Shown here: one piece after another, positions 12,490-25,400 of the stretch
Numbering within the stretch: the stretch's first letter is position 1
Layout of the letters: each line of letters starts with the position of its first letter
From: Saccharina japonica
Lineage: Eukaryota; Sar; Phaeophyceae; Laminariales; Laminariaceae
NCBI GenBank assembly: GCA_008828725.1
Contig: MEHQ01000067.1
Span: 1,051,694 to 1,115,693 of the forward strand
Length of the DNA: 64,000 nt
Reading direction: 5' to 3'
The notes under the pieces: generated by a model
What the model was told of the DNA's origin: nothing
Databases searched by the model: none
What the model saw: only the letters and a program-made list of their open reading frames with translations
Translations under genes and position numbers: made by a program

Positions 12490-13700
12490 CACGTGATAAC
12501 AGTGTCACTGTCATGGCTGCGACATAGCGCCGATACTTACAAAGGTACGATGATGCGGGGGCCAGTGCATTTTGAATGATTGTTGTTACCTCTTGCGGTG
12601 GCGATGGGCCAAAACATGTTTCAGACCTTGACAAGAACGTCTGACAACCAATATTTGCATTTTGCCGATCACATGTCGCGGTAGGGCGGCGGTGCTTACA
12701 ACGGCACAATGGCGCTGAGAACTGTGCACTATATATTCTGCCTGGTATCCTCTTGCGGTCTCGACGGAGCACATAAGGCGTTTTAGTAGACTGTCACTGA
12801 AAGCACCTGAGGAGAAATATTGACAATTATTGCTCACATAGCGCGGCAGGGCAGCGATACCTACGTTCGTACGATGCCGCTCAGATCAGCGCAATACATA
12901 TTATTGCTTATACCCCTCGCGGTCGCGATGGGGCTCCGAATGGTTCAGACATTCACTTACACTGTCGGACAGGCCTTGGGCGTGAGTACAATATGCGTAG
13001 TTGCAGGTTCATCATGGCGGGATGCAGGAGTATCTCGCCAATCGCTGAGAGTGAGAGTCCGCAGCCAAACGTCCGTGAGTTGTCGAACGCTGATGTTGAT
13101 AGATAGCTTGCCACCGTGGTGTAAATGGCACCACTGCTGGGTAAACTGTGAGAAGGGATGCCTACAAATTTACCTCACATGTCGCAGCAGATAGGCGATA
13201 CTTCAAGTGGTATGGTGCCGCCGGGAATAGTGCACATGGGTTTCTCGTTGTGAAGCGGTGAGGTGCGTAGTATGTTCAACCCTTCACTTAAAACGCCCAG
13301 CAAGCCTTGGGCGTGGAATTAACACGAGTACCTATGAGTATTGGTTCAACTTTAATATTTACGTGTACGGATTCGAAGTATACAAAAGGTATAATGTATG
13401 TACCACCCGCAGGTGGGGGTCTTCATAGCCACACGTTCGAGAGATCTCAGGCGCGGATACTTGTAGATAGCCGGCCGCAGGGCAGGTTTTGCACCAATGT
13501 TGGGTAAAACGAGAGAAGTAATATTTGCAAAGTTAGTTCACAAGTTGGGGCAGCGCGAGCAAGCAAATTACAATGACACGATGCCGCTGGGTACAGGTCA
13601 TCTTCGTAATCTCGCTTACCGTTCGTGGTTGCGATGGGGCTTAGCAAACATCGCAGTTTATAGTACCAGTCCGGCTTGCACCAGGCTTCAAGTTAACATG
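12490..13700. repeat. decayed satellite-like array, period near 160 bp
   Basis: Related blocks recur near 12,500, 12,660, 12,830, 13,170 and 13,530. Each carries a core like CACATGTCGCGGCAG, then GGCGATAC, then ACGATGCCGCTG, then a TTGCGGTCGCGATGGGG-like block. The last block falls at about 12,597, 12,757, 12,921, 13,245 and 13,633. The spacings are about 160, 164, 324 (two units) and 388 bp. Copies are about 60-70 percent alike by eye, so this is an old array or serial duplication. The duplicated segment starting at 13,425 contains the last unit. Confidence 0.6.
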
Positions 13701-15754
13701 GACGTTTAAGAATTTCCAATTGTGGCAAAGTGAGCGAGTGTCTGGTCAGATGCTTCATTAGATCGGGTATGGTTCACATGAGGTGATGCTGCGTTCACGC
13801 TATGTAAAGGTGTTTTCGGTGGAGGGATGCCGACCGTGTTGTAGATGATGCCGACCCTGTTGGAGACTCAAATTGGCGGCGGCATATACGTAGCGAGGTT
13901 CGGGGCCCGTGTTCTGAGTTGGGTGCAGGTGGTGAAGCCGTTGCTGTTATGGCGGCACAACTGCCATACCGTTTAGCGTTACCTGAACACGCGCCACTTT
14001 CCTCGTACTGTTTAGGGGGGCGAGATATAGCGTGGGAGTACGGCCGAGCGGTAAGATCGCTTCAAGAGGTAGTCTATTAAAAGGCGAATACTCGCAAAGA
14101 GAACGAACTCCACTCGCTGAGGATAGGGAGCGCCTCGACGCTCGCATCTGGACGCGACGTGTCGGAACGAATCGTGCACGAAGTCTTGCACACGTAGTTA
14201 TGGGGACGATGCGGGACATGTGTTTCGGAAACAAGCAAGGGTCTCAAAAGAAAGCCAAGTCAAAACACTGTATCGGCTAAACCGTAGAAGACCCGGATTA
14301 ACCTCGGGTTTTGGAGGAGTAAACTGGTGTTCGGACCATTCGGAATCCTTCTCGTTCGGCAATGCGTACAGTAAAACTCAGACAGTGCAGGGAGGGAGAT
14401 GCGTTTGTGATCGAAGACAAGTGAGCATAACAGATATATGTATAATACGGTAGGCATGTCAGCCAGTCAACTCTCCCCCCTAGGCCTCAGAAAATGAGAA
14501 TTAATACAGCGCAATTCGAAAGGTACATATTAAACAAAACTTAGGGTTGCATAACAATTATAGCCACGGCTCGCGTGATCCCATGGGCGTTCAGAGGTAT
14601 TGCACAAGTCCATGTGGTGGAAGGAACGCTTCGCTAGGTCCCCCTACCGGTTTCGTGCGGTATGTTTGTCTCTGACGAAACGATGATGCCCTCGTGAGGC
14701 CTGGAGAGGTATTGTAGCTGTGTTTATGTCTGAGGCCCCTTCTAGTGGTTCGATCAGACGCACTGTTCGTCGCAGATTCGGAGGTGGTGCACGCAGTGCG
14801 TTGTCTCGCCTGGGGTGACATGGCGTTTTACACCAACCGCGCATATGTGGGAAACACGCGAGGGCAACAGGCCCGACAAGGTAGCGGTGCGTTCGTAGGG
14901 CAATACGCGTGATTAGGAACATAAAGGTACTGTGCGCGTGCGGGCTTGATCCAGGCTCGTGGGCCGAGGTCGTCTGATAGGGCGGTCGGCAGAGCCATTG
15001 ATATTGTGTTCGAGTTTGCGTCATGCGACCCTCGTTTCCCGTCCATGCACTCCTTTGCTTCGTATCGTTGTGGTAACAGCCGGGGACAAGGAGCAATTTG
15101 GGGTGGAAAACAACCAAGTTGTACGGTGAGCAGTGGTCTCACCTTACCTCGGTGTTGGAGGAGTCGAATGGTACCGTACTATTCGGAGGCTTGATCATCC
15201 GAGACAACTGTAAGCCATACGGCAGTAGTTTGGAACCCCACCGATATTACAGTGGGGAGAGAAAGACGGTAACATTCGAGTGGTCGAGATACTTGGGTGG
15301 TTGCAGCAGGCTGCGGTACAGGTATCTGGCCGAGGGGAGGAAGCTCTCTCCCACACGACTCAGAAAACGATAATGACACTGCAATTCGAAAGATATACAA
15401 TAAATGGGCATTATATAGATAGCTTTTGCTGTTTATTTTTGTAACGATGAACATGACGTCTCGAACATCGTCTTTTTCGGTCGGTTTCATGTCAGTGGGA
15501 TATGCCTAAGGTTATACAGGGGACACGACAATGGAACCCCCGGATTTTCGTTTGACTTTCTTCCAATTCAATTTGGGACGTTTTCTCCAACATAACAAAA
15601 AAAACATAAGCGGTTTAAACCGGCACAATGAACAGACCAGCACAGTCCTTGACGACGAATCTCAGGTCAGGGGTTGCTGTTGACTACCATAACTGACTGC
15701 CTTATAAGTTGTAGGACTACCGCCTATACATCGTGATCAGGTTGGGAGAATAAA

Positions 15755-15844
15755 CGTTTTTCGAAGTCATGTGTGGGGGGATATATTGAGGTCCATACCT
15801 CATGTGAGGAGCTCGGAAATTACGGAACCACTCCTACCGTAGCC
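15755..15844 (+). mobile_element. truncated copy of the GAGGAGCTC hairpin TIR family
   Basis: It matches the right half of the 8.9-kb element: TCGAAGTCATGT, then a CCTCATGTGAGGAGCTCGG hairpin, then CACTCCTACCGTAGCC. The left end is not recognisable. The same copy appears at 24,785-24,874 through the large duplication. Confidence 0.6.
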
Positions 15845-18800
15845 TTGGGCTCGCCCTGCTAACAAACTCCACGCAGCTTCCCCCAACTAGATATACCGAT
15901 AATGATAAAGGTGGTCACACCGAAGAGTTAGTTTCTGAATGGCGGTGCTCGTTCAGTATATCGTTCCGTTTTAGAATGTATATATTGTTGTACCTGGGTC
16001 ATGGGATTGTTAATCGAGTTGCGCTCTGGGCGAGGCAGTCAACTCCTCAAGTTAGGAGTCTTAGCAAAAACATGGTGCATCTCTAGCGTAGCATTCTTGG
16101 CGGCATTGTTCCAGTGATTATCGGTTTTATTAGCTCATTGGATCGGGGAGAAACAATGAATTCCAGGGTCAACCTGGTGTTCGAAAATACATGGTTCGAA
16201 GGACCTCCAACTGTAGCCCTCGTATGGCGAACTCAGAGTACCCGTGTTTAGTGGGCCTATTGGGTGGTTCACGCCATTGCACGATCGAGGGTATGCCCCC
16301 CCTTTCACAACTGCGATGACGCCAGTAGGCTGACAGAGTGCCTCCGTACCTTTCTTCATGCTCGACTTACAAAACGTTACTTTATTCGCATGGACTAGGC
16401 AACGAACACTCCTACGGTGGTGTACTACACTACATCAAATGGCACAGCATCTCAACACGGCATGAAAACAGAGTGGTCTGTCGGCCAAATGATTTTGGAG
16501 AGTTGATATAAAAACACCAATATACTGCCCTTCTACCGTCTCAGCAGTCATTTCATCGTTGTTGCTGTGGTTTGTTTTTGAAATTACAATGGACCGCCAT
16601 GTCAATGCAGACACTGTGACACGAGCACAATTTAATTTAGACAGTGTCACCAAGGCATTATCACAAACCTTGTAACGGTCCCTCAACCGTGCCCAAGAGA
16701 GGTAGCATATAACAATCCGTGAATTATTCTTCGACAGACGCCTAGTTAGGACCTTCCACCTTAGCCGGGTACATGCGAAGAATAACCCCATATGTCGATG
16801 GTGATGCATATACGCTGCAGCCCATGGTCGTCTTGTTTCTAAGTTGAGCCAATACGGTTGTTAGGCTGGCTGGACTGCTGTAGTACTCGCGTAGTTGGGT
16901 ACGATTGGTTTTAGCCGGATCCACCACAGTTGATGTGTGTAACGTCTCCTTGCGTTTGTGTTGTACTGCGGACCACATACTGTGTAGGTCTGTAAGTGTG
17001 ATTCACGACTATAAAGTACCGGGCACAAAAGGTTTACGGTACAACCGCTGTCGACATGAGAGATCTTTAACGGCTATTGAACAAACCCATTATCAGGAAC
17101 ATTTTTCACGTTCAAATCGGAGGAGTACTTTACAAAATATAGGCAAAACTCCCTACGCGGGATGTGGTCGGGGGGGCGGCCAACGAATGTTTGATATAGA
17201 TTCGGGGTATGTCCGATCGCACACGACTGATATAACCTCGGTTTCGGTTTCGGTTTCACCTTCCTTCGAAATTTGGTTTTGATTAGGTTTCTCGTGGCTG
17301 TGGACGACCTTCTGTTTTTTTGTGGCTGCCCACGACCCTCCGTGTAGGACATATATATATATATATATAATAATGTATGTTATATCTGCATGGGATCAGG
17401 GCGGCTGGTGGTGGGCCTCTGGCCGTTACTACGAAATGATAAGGTTAGTTCTGCCTTGCGGATGGGAGCAGTGTGGAAAATGGGGTGGGCCCACTGTGGG
17501 ATTAGGGTAACGAGCGGGGTCAGGAGACATTCGAACCACCTATCGTCGTTTTCTCTGCATCTGGACCTCCCCTAAGCAATGCTTACACTATATACGTGGT
17601 TTATCCCCCACCATTGATATACTATTACGCTCGGGGTACAACCGCTCGGGATAGGTCACCTCTGCTGCTTATGCACATAGATGTCTCAAGGGCGCGTTAC
17701 TCCTGGATGGTACTTGTGACTTTAACGTGCGATGACTGAAATGGTATACTGGGCTATCAAAAGTAAAGTTCGACCATTCAGGCGAAGCGGATGCGTGACA
17801 CATATTATATAACGGGAGTACCGGGAAAACAAAAAGTGTAAATGGTTTCCTGTAAAAGAATGACGCAACACACCTGCAGTAGACGCATTACTATCCAAAA
17901 CACCCAATAAAGACACCATCCTGTATGGTGTAGAAGGTATAGTCGTGTCCACCAATAGTGGCATGTACCACGGAAAGCGCAGCAACTTCGAAGTCAGTCC
18001 GAAACTCGAATCAGTGAGAGCGTGGGGGATGGTTTAAGCAGTAACCTGTGTATTTTATTAACAACATTCGCTCGCAATAGTGTTGCCTATCTCCCACGAT
18101 ACGCCATACTGTGTCCAACGTAGCGTGGGCGTTTTACAGTGATCGTTGAATAGGTGGCGGACTGATCTCTCTCCCTGGCGCCTCAGCTGGGTGTTTTCAG
18201 TTTCCTCACCCTCCAACGTGCGGACTCCTTCTGCCCTTTCGGAACTACGGGCTATAGTATACGAATTAGCTACTGTGAGAGCATCAACATCAACATCTGG
18301 ACTGTAATACTACAACACCCGTCGAACATTATAATAGGGCAATTGAATATGGATGCCCTTCGATTAAGTATAAGATCGCGCTGTTGCGCCTTTGTAACTG
18401 TCGCCCTGTGCATGTACGGTGGTGATAGTAACCAAAACCCTTATGATATACGGCATTTGTTTGTCATGTCGAGAACTTCACCCACCTAGAATATTACTGA
18501 GGTAAAATAAAGCAGATATCGCTTCGCTCGAATTAAGGGGTGTATCCCTAAAAGTGCTCTCGACGTGCAAGCAAGAAGGTAAGAGCGACTTGTTGTTTAG
18601 CAGGCTCCTGAAGTCGATAAGAACAGCTGTGAACCGACTGATATTGAAATAGGTCTCGCGTGGCCCAGACACGTACGATCACAGCATTGACGTGTGCAGG
18701 TCAGAACTTTGTATGTGCCGTGAGCAAGGACTGCGTGTCTGTAACGACAGTCCATCACTCGCCGGAATATGGCTGCTAGATATACCCTACAGGGCCGTTG

Positions 18801-20729
18801 AGCTTGGCTACTTACAGCCACCGTCTTGGGTGGTTGCTCGTGAACGTGTATCGTTCACGTACTCTGTGTTAGTGCTATGCTTCGACGACCAATGGCCTAC
18901 AACCACGCTGACATTTTGACGCCCATACCAAGCGCTGCGTAACTAGTCTGGGTAAAATGCTTGCACCCGTTTAAGTTTACTGCGCTGGCACAAGATGACT
19001 ACACTACCCACTTTAAGTATCGAGTATGTATGTATCTACGCCATTATCGGTAGAATAGTTTGCTCTATCGTGTGTCGGACGCTGTTGGTACACTTCGAGC
19101 ACTACGCTTACTACCAGTAGGATTCTGACGATTCACAATTTCTTCAGCCCGCTTTTGTCTTGGAGCCTAACTCCTCACAAAGGAGTACGGAACATAGTGC
19201 GCTGTATGCGGTATGTTGTGTGCAAGCACGGATAGCTCTTGCGCGAAGCACCCGATTTACGCGCCAAAGTCGTCCTTATTGCAAAGTCCTAATGGAATAT
19301 GAGTAGATAAGATGAATCGGTCGACAGCCGCTAATACGAGTGGGAAGTGGCATCGGGTGTCGTCAAAGGGGCGAACTGCTTGGTGTCGAGTTGTCGCAAA
19401 GGCGAGGCGGGGACGAGCAGGCGACACCACGCGGTTTGGGAGGCCAACAGCGGCGACAAGTGTAAGGGCGGCGGTAGGAGCCGTGCCGACACGGCTGTCG
19501 ACGAATGTAGCTGACAAAACGATACATTGTGTCGCAATCTATCGGTTTGAATATTCAATGGAACGTGTGCTACTGCAGCGCTTTAATCCTAGGGTTATTT
19601 GTTTGTCTTGTGAATCACTGGGCGGGGCGCTGCTGCGACAGGACTGGCACTTGTCACCACTATTATCGAGAGCATAAACGATATGCCATATGGTGTGGCA
19701 AGGTCCCGATTCTGCGTTGAAGTAGACATGGTAAACTATGTTGCTTTCACTACCTTGAGCACACATTTTATGTTTTAATTCTTGCCTTCCGTCGTGCTTC
19801 TCTGTTGGCTCCTCCACTGTTCTAAGCCGGGTGTCTTCCTTCTTGTGCTGCTTCGTTTGTGGAGCAGTTATTTTTTTTCTGTTCAGCGCTAACAAGTTTC
19901 TGCTTGCAACATTTCTGAAACTCTTCTGAAACACCACTGCTGACTCTTGTCGACGACAAAAACTATTGATAGCAGGCTCAAACACGATTAACCGCCCATC
20001 TGCGTTCTGGACGCGAGCGCAATGTTTCCCGAATTCCTGCCTACCGTTGAACCGGCGGCTAAACGGGGGCAGGCCAATCGAGCATGGCATGGCCGCGTAT
20101 GTGATGTAAGCAGCATGTCGATTGTGCGTTACAGGTGTACTTCATACTACTCACGTTGACCACTTAGCTTCCCAGTGACCATTTGAATCGTGCAACGTTT
20201 ACGTCAAACTGTTGAATGCCATAATACGAGGTGATTGCGTTACTCGATTTTGAACAAATGTACATCTGACCCGAGGTATTGACAAACCTCAGCCGTCGCA
20301 AACATCGTGGCTGAACACGAACACCGCCAAGCCCATGTCAGAGACGCAATGAAGAGATATGCACACGGACGATGGCTGCCTAGCAACATGTTGGATGCTA
20401 TGCAACTTACAAATACGTTAACACGTCAGCCAAAGCAGTTACCAAAGTTGCACTTCACATGGTGCGGACAACACCGAGTCCCTGTACACCCAGTCCAATT
20501 AAGTCGAGTAACTTTCTTCAAATTTAATGTCAAGACGATGGACCAGGGAAACCAAAACAAGAATGAGGGGCGAACCGGCGGTCGAACGCGTTTAATCAAT
20601 CTGTATATCACGGCTACCAGGAGAACGGGCAGTGTTCGTACTGGTGGTGTGGTGGCGCATTCTATTCTGGACATATTGGCATACCCTCCTCGTGTTTGTT
20701 GAGCGTTTATGGCTTGCCTTCGACGTATA

Positions 20730-21673
20730 CCGTAATCATGCGAGAGTTGGCACCCATCGGAAGGTTGGCACCCATCGGAGAGATAGCACCGGGGTGCGAT
20801 AAAAAACACAACGTAGAAACATTTAATCGTGTTTTCGCACCCCCATCGGAGAGATCGCACCCGGGTGTGATCTCTCCGACATAAATAGAAATTTGAGGGC
20901 CACCATAGCGGGTCTGTGGTAGGTAATATTCTCATTCTTTCATACTCCGATGATATATCGCCAGTGCGCCACTCCTCTCAAACGTACGGTACTTTACCAA
21001 CGCATGGTAGGTCAAGTCGGTTTAGGTAGCTTTGAGTCGTTTAATTTGTATGCTCTCAACCAAGCACACAGCACACATCATCCGGTACATGCCGCCTACC
21101 GGTACACCTCACAAATCACAGAACCAGCTCGTGGTACGATATTACAATACCTACCTTGTGCAACCGAGGCAGACAGGAACAGCAGCAGGAGCAGCACTCT
21201 CATTGGCCTGTGAAAAGGCAGTCTCGCTGCGTGCACCCTCTGACATGATGCTGCAGGGCGTGGTCTGGATGCCGTGGGTTTGTGTGGACGCTGCGCATCT
21301 CAGCGGAATGCCGCCGCATTTTCGGGGTATTGTGCCGTATTATACCGTATTTTACCGGATCGATTCTCAATTCGCCGGCACACCGTTTTGGGTGATGTAA
21401 ATTGTGTGTTAACTGCTGTGTTTACTGTGCCCTACATCTGCAACAGGGTGGGTACGGTATCCAGCTGTTGTGGTACTCGGTATCGCACCCATCGGAGAGA
21501 TCGCACCGGGGGTGCGACAAAATTGAAGAACGGCATGATTTAATTGTATTTCCGCACCCCCATCGGAAGGTTGGCACCCATCGGAGAGATAGCACCGGGG
21601 TGCGATAAAAAACACAACGTAGAAACATTTAAAAATCGATCGCACCCCGGTGCCAACTCTCGCATGATTACGG
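20730..21673. mobile_element. TA-flanked TIR element, 944 bp, non-autonomous
   Basis: Perfect inverted ends, CCGTAATCATGCGAGAGTTG at the left and its complement at the right, extend about 25 bp. They are flanked on both sides by TA (20,728-20,729 and 21,674-21,675), as expected for Tc1/mariner-like or other TA-targeting elements. Near each end lie subterminal copies of CACCCATCGGAGAGAT and CGGGGTGCGATAAAAAACAC in direct orientation. This may therefore be two related short MITEs (about 150 and 200 bp) enclosing 590 bp of unrelated DNA. No transposase motif is seen in the open frames inside. Confidence 0.75.
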
Positions 21674-21675
21674 TA

Positions 21676-22453
21676 CTTACTGCTGTCGCGACCAAACAGA
21701 AATGGTTGTCAAGCTTGAGCTGCAAGCTATGATACTCGTGTTATCGCTGCGAGCAGCGTGAGAGCGTAAGCGCCTGGCATACCAGATACTAGATGCTAGA
21801 TACGGGTACGAGTAGGATCATGTTGCGCCCGTGCCGTACGCCGCATATATATATATGTAGACATGTAGACGGCTCCATGCACTATAATAACTCTCGGACA
21901 CGAATCAATTTGCATCATCACCCCCCGACAATCACGCAGCACAGCAGCAGTGGCCGCGTTCGTTTCTTTGCTCACTCTTTTTCGGCAATGTTCCACTCTC
22001 AAATCCCAGGAGAGGGTACGCAGCTAAGCTGCTATTAATAGCAGCAGCAATAGCAGCAGCAGGAAGCAGCAGCGGTATCATACATCATACATACATCACG
22101 CCAACAACCCTCTTCTCATCCCCTGCGGTTGCTACTTACTGCTGCTGCTGTAATCTATATTTACCCCGCTACCGCGCGGTGTGTGCGTATGATACGCGTG
22201 TGACATATATGTACTAGGGAATAAGTGGCCCTCCCGCCCACACCGCGGTAGGGCCAGATTGAAGCAAGTAGCAATTGAGATGATAGAGGGTCAAAATAAA
22301 TATAATAGGAATACATAGGAAACAAATTGACGGCGAAGGTTCTTAATAGGAGTACAAATGGTGAAGAAAATAGAAACGATGGGGATTGACTCCGAATCAA
22401 TGCGGGGGGCTGGCTGCTTCCTGAGAGGACGTTGTTTGTTGTTGTCTCGCGGT
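21676..22453. other. unique end of the first contig, simple-repeat rich
   Basis: These 778 bp lie between copy 1 of the duplication and the N, and have no counterpart after copy 2. They hold a CATATATATATATG tract, interrupted GCAGCAGCA runs around 22,036-22,075 and a GCTGCTGCTG run near 22,140. The CAG-rich style resembles 62.5-63.6 kb. No gene is supported. Confidence 0.6.
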
Positions 22454-22454
22454 N
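22454..22454. other. unresolved base marking a probable assembly join
   Basis: A single N separates the 778-bp unique tail from the exact start of duplication copy 2. A second isolated N lies at 60,593 in a low-complexity tract and need not mean the same thing. Confidence 0.8.
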
Positions 22455-25400
22455 ATAGCCACACGTTCGAGAGATCTCAGGCGCGGATACTTGTAGATAG
22501 CCGGCCGCAGGGCAGGTTTTGCACCAATGTTGGGTAAAACGAGAGAAGTAATATTTGCAAAGTTAGTTCACAAGTTGGGGCAGCGCGAGCAAGCAAATTA
22601 CAATGACACGATGCCGCTGGGTACAGGTCATCTTCGTAATCTCGCTTACCGTTCGTGGTTGCGATGGGGCTTAGCAAACATCGCAGTTTATAGTACCAGT
22701 CCGGCTTGCACCAGGCTTCAAGTTAACATGGACGTTTAAGAATTTCCAATTGTGGCAAAGTGAGCGAGTGTCTGGTCAGATGCTTCATTAGATCGGGTAT
22801 GGTTCACATGAGGTGATGCTGCGTTCACGCTATGTAAAGGTGTTTTCGGTGGAGGGATGCCGACCGTGTTGTAGATGATGCCGACCCTGTTGGAGACTCA
22901 AATTGGCGGCGGCATATACGTAGCGAGGTTCGGGGCCCGTGTTCTGAGTTGGGTGCAGGTGGTGAAGCCGTTGCTGTTATGGCGGCACAACTGCCATACC
23001 GTTTAGCGTTACCTGAACACGCGCCACTTTCCTCGTACTGTTTAGGGGGGCGAGATATAGCGTGGGAGTACGGCCGAGCGGTAAGATCGCTTCAAGAGGT
23101 AGTCTATTAAAAGGCGAATACTCGCAAAGAGAACGAACTCCACTCGCTGAGGATAGGTAGCGCCTCGCCGCTCGCATCTGGACGCGACGTGTCGGAACGA
23201 ATCGTGCACGAAGTCTTGCACACGTAGTTATGGGGACGATGCGGGACATGTGTTTCGGAAACAAGCAAGGGTCTCAAAAGAAAGCCAAGTCAAAACACTG
23301 TATCGGCTAAACCGTAGAAGACCCGGATTAACCTCGGGTTTTGGAGGAGTAAACTGGTGTTCGGACCATTCGGAATCCTTCTCGTTCGGCAATGCGTACA
23401 GTAAAACTCAGACAGTGCAGGGAGGGAGATGCGTTTGTGATCGAAGACAAGTGAGCATAACAGATATATGTATAATACGGTAGGCATGTCAGCCAGTCAA
23501 CTCTCCCCCCTAGGCCTCAGAAAATGAGAATTAATACAGCGCAATTCGAAAGGTACATATTAAACAAAACTTAGGGTTGCATAACAATTATAGCCACGGC
23601 TCGCGTGATCCCATGGGCGTTCAGAGGTATTGCACAAGTCCATGTGGTGGAAGGAACGCTTCGCTAGGTCCCCCTACCGGTTTCGTGCGGTATGTTTGTC
23701 TCTGACGAAACGATGATGCCCTCGTGAGGCCTGGAGAGGTATTGTAGCTGTGTTTATGTCTGAGGCCCCTTCTAGTGGTTCGATCAGACGCACTGTTCGT
23801 CGCAGATTCGGAGGTGGTGCACGCAGTGCGTTGTCTCGCCTGGGGTGACATGGCGTTTTACACCAACCGCGCATATGTGGGAAACACGCGAGGGCAACAG
23901 GCCCGACAAGGTAGCGGTGCGTTCGTAGGGCAATACGCGTGATTAGGAACATAAAGGTACTGTGCGCGTGCGGGCTTGATCCAGGCTCGTGGGCCGAGGT
24001 CGTCTGATAGGGCGGTCGGCAGAGCCATTGATATTGTGTTCGAGTTTGCGTCATGCGACCCTCGTTTCCCGTCCATGCACTCCTTTGCTTCGTATCGTTG
24101 TGGTAACAGCCGGGGACAAGGAGCAATTTGGGGTGGAAAACAACCAAGTTGTACGGTGAGCAGTGGTCTCACCTTACCTCGGTGTTGGAGGAGTCGAATG
24201 GTACCGTACTATTCGGAGGCTTGATCATCCGAGACAACTGTAAGCCATACGGCAGTAGTTTGGAACCCCACCGATATTACAGTGGGGAGAGAAAGACGGT
24301 AACATTCGAGTGGTCGAGATACTTGGGTGGTTGCAGCAGGCTGCGGTACAGGTATCTGGCCGAGGGGAGGAAGCTCTCTCCCACACGACTCAGAAAACGA
24401 TAATGACACTGCAATTCGAAAGATATACAATAAATGGGCATTATATAGATAGCTTTTGCTGTTTATTTTTGTAACGATGAACATGACGTCTCGAACATCG
24501 TCTTTTTCGGTCGGTTTCATGTCAGTGGGATATGCCTAAGGTTATACAGGGGACACGACAATGGAACCCCCGGATTTTCGTTTGACTTTCTTCCAATTCA
24601 ATTTGGGACGTTTTCTCCAACATAACAAAAAAAACATAAGCGGTTTAAACCGGCACAATGAACAGACCAGCACAGTCCTTGACGACGAATCTCAGGTCAG
24701 GGGTTGCTGTTGACTACCATAACTGACTGCCTTATAAGTTGTAGGACTACCGCCTATACATCGTGATCAGGTTGGGAGAATAAACGTTTTTCGAAGTCAT
24801 GTGTGGGGGGATATATTGAGGTCCATACCTCATGTGAGGAGCTCGGAAATTACGGAACCACTCCTACCGTAGCCTTGGGCTCGCCCTGCTAACAAACTCC
24901 ACGCAGCTTCCCCCAACTAGATATACCGATAATGATAAAGGTGGTCACACCGAAGAGTTAGTTTCTGAATGGCGGTGCTCGTTCAGTATATCGTTCCGTT
25001 TTAGAATGTATATATTGTTGTACCTGGGTCATGGGATTGTTAATCGAGTTGCGCTCTGGGCGAGGCAGTCAACTCCTCAAGTTAGGAGTCTTAGCAAAAA
25101 CATGGTGCATCTCTAGCGTAGCATTCTTGGCGGCATTGTTCCAGTGATTATCGGTTTTATTAGCTCATTGGATCGGGGAGAAACAATGAATTCCAGGGTC
25201 AACCTGGTGTTCGAAAATACATGGTTCGAAGGACCTCCAACTGTAGCCCTCGTATGGCGAACTCAGAGTACCCGTGTTTAGTGGGCCTATTGGGTGGTTC
25301 ACGCCATTGCACGATCGAGGGTATGCCCCCCCTTTCACAACTGCGATGACGCCAGTAGGCTGACAGAGTGCCTCCGTACCTTTCTTCATGCTCGACTTAC

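Larger units (their letters stand above)
13425..21675. repeat. large near-identical duplication, copy 1
   Basis: These 8,251 bp recur at 22,455-30,724 in the same orientation. By eye I found five base differences (14,128; 14,138; 20,988; 21,020; 21,585) and one 19-bp insertion in copy 2. The first base shared follows directly on the N at 22,454 in copy 2. The last shared bases are the end of a TIR element. A contig-overlap or allelic join is the simplest explanation; a true recent duplication cannot be excluded. No gene inside is supported: the longest open frame, 183 codons on the minus strand at 19,539-20,090, shows no known motif. Confidence 0.95.

Noticed and set aside
14644..15117. 157-codon open frame overlapping several others on both strands
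   Set aside because: Open frames on both strands at once indicate locally few stop codons rather than a gene; no family recognised.
19539..20090. 183-codon open frame on the minus strand, the longest in the window (again at 28,569-29,120)
   Set aside because: About one frame of this length is expected by chance in 64 kb. It has no signal peptide, domain or splice context that I recognise; the second copy comes only from the large duplication.
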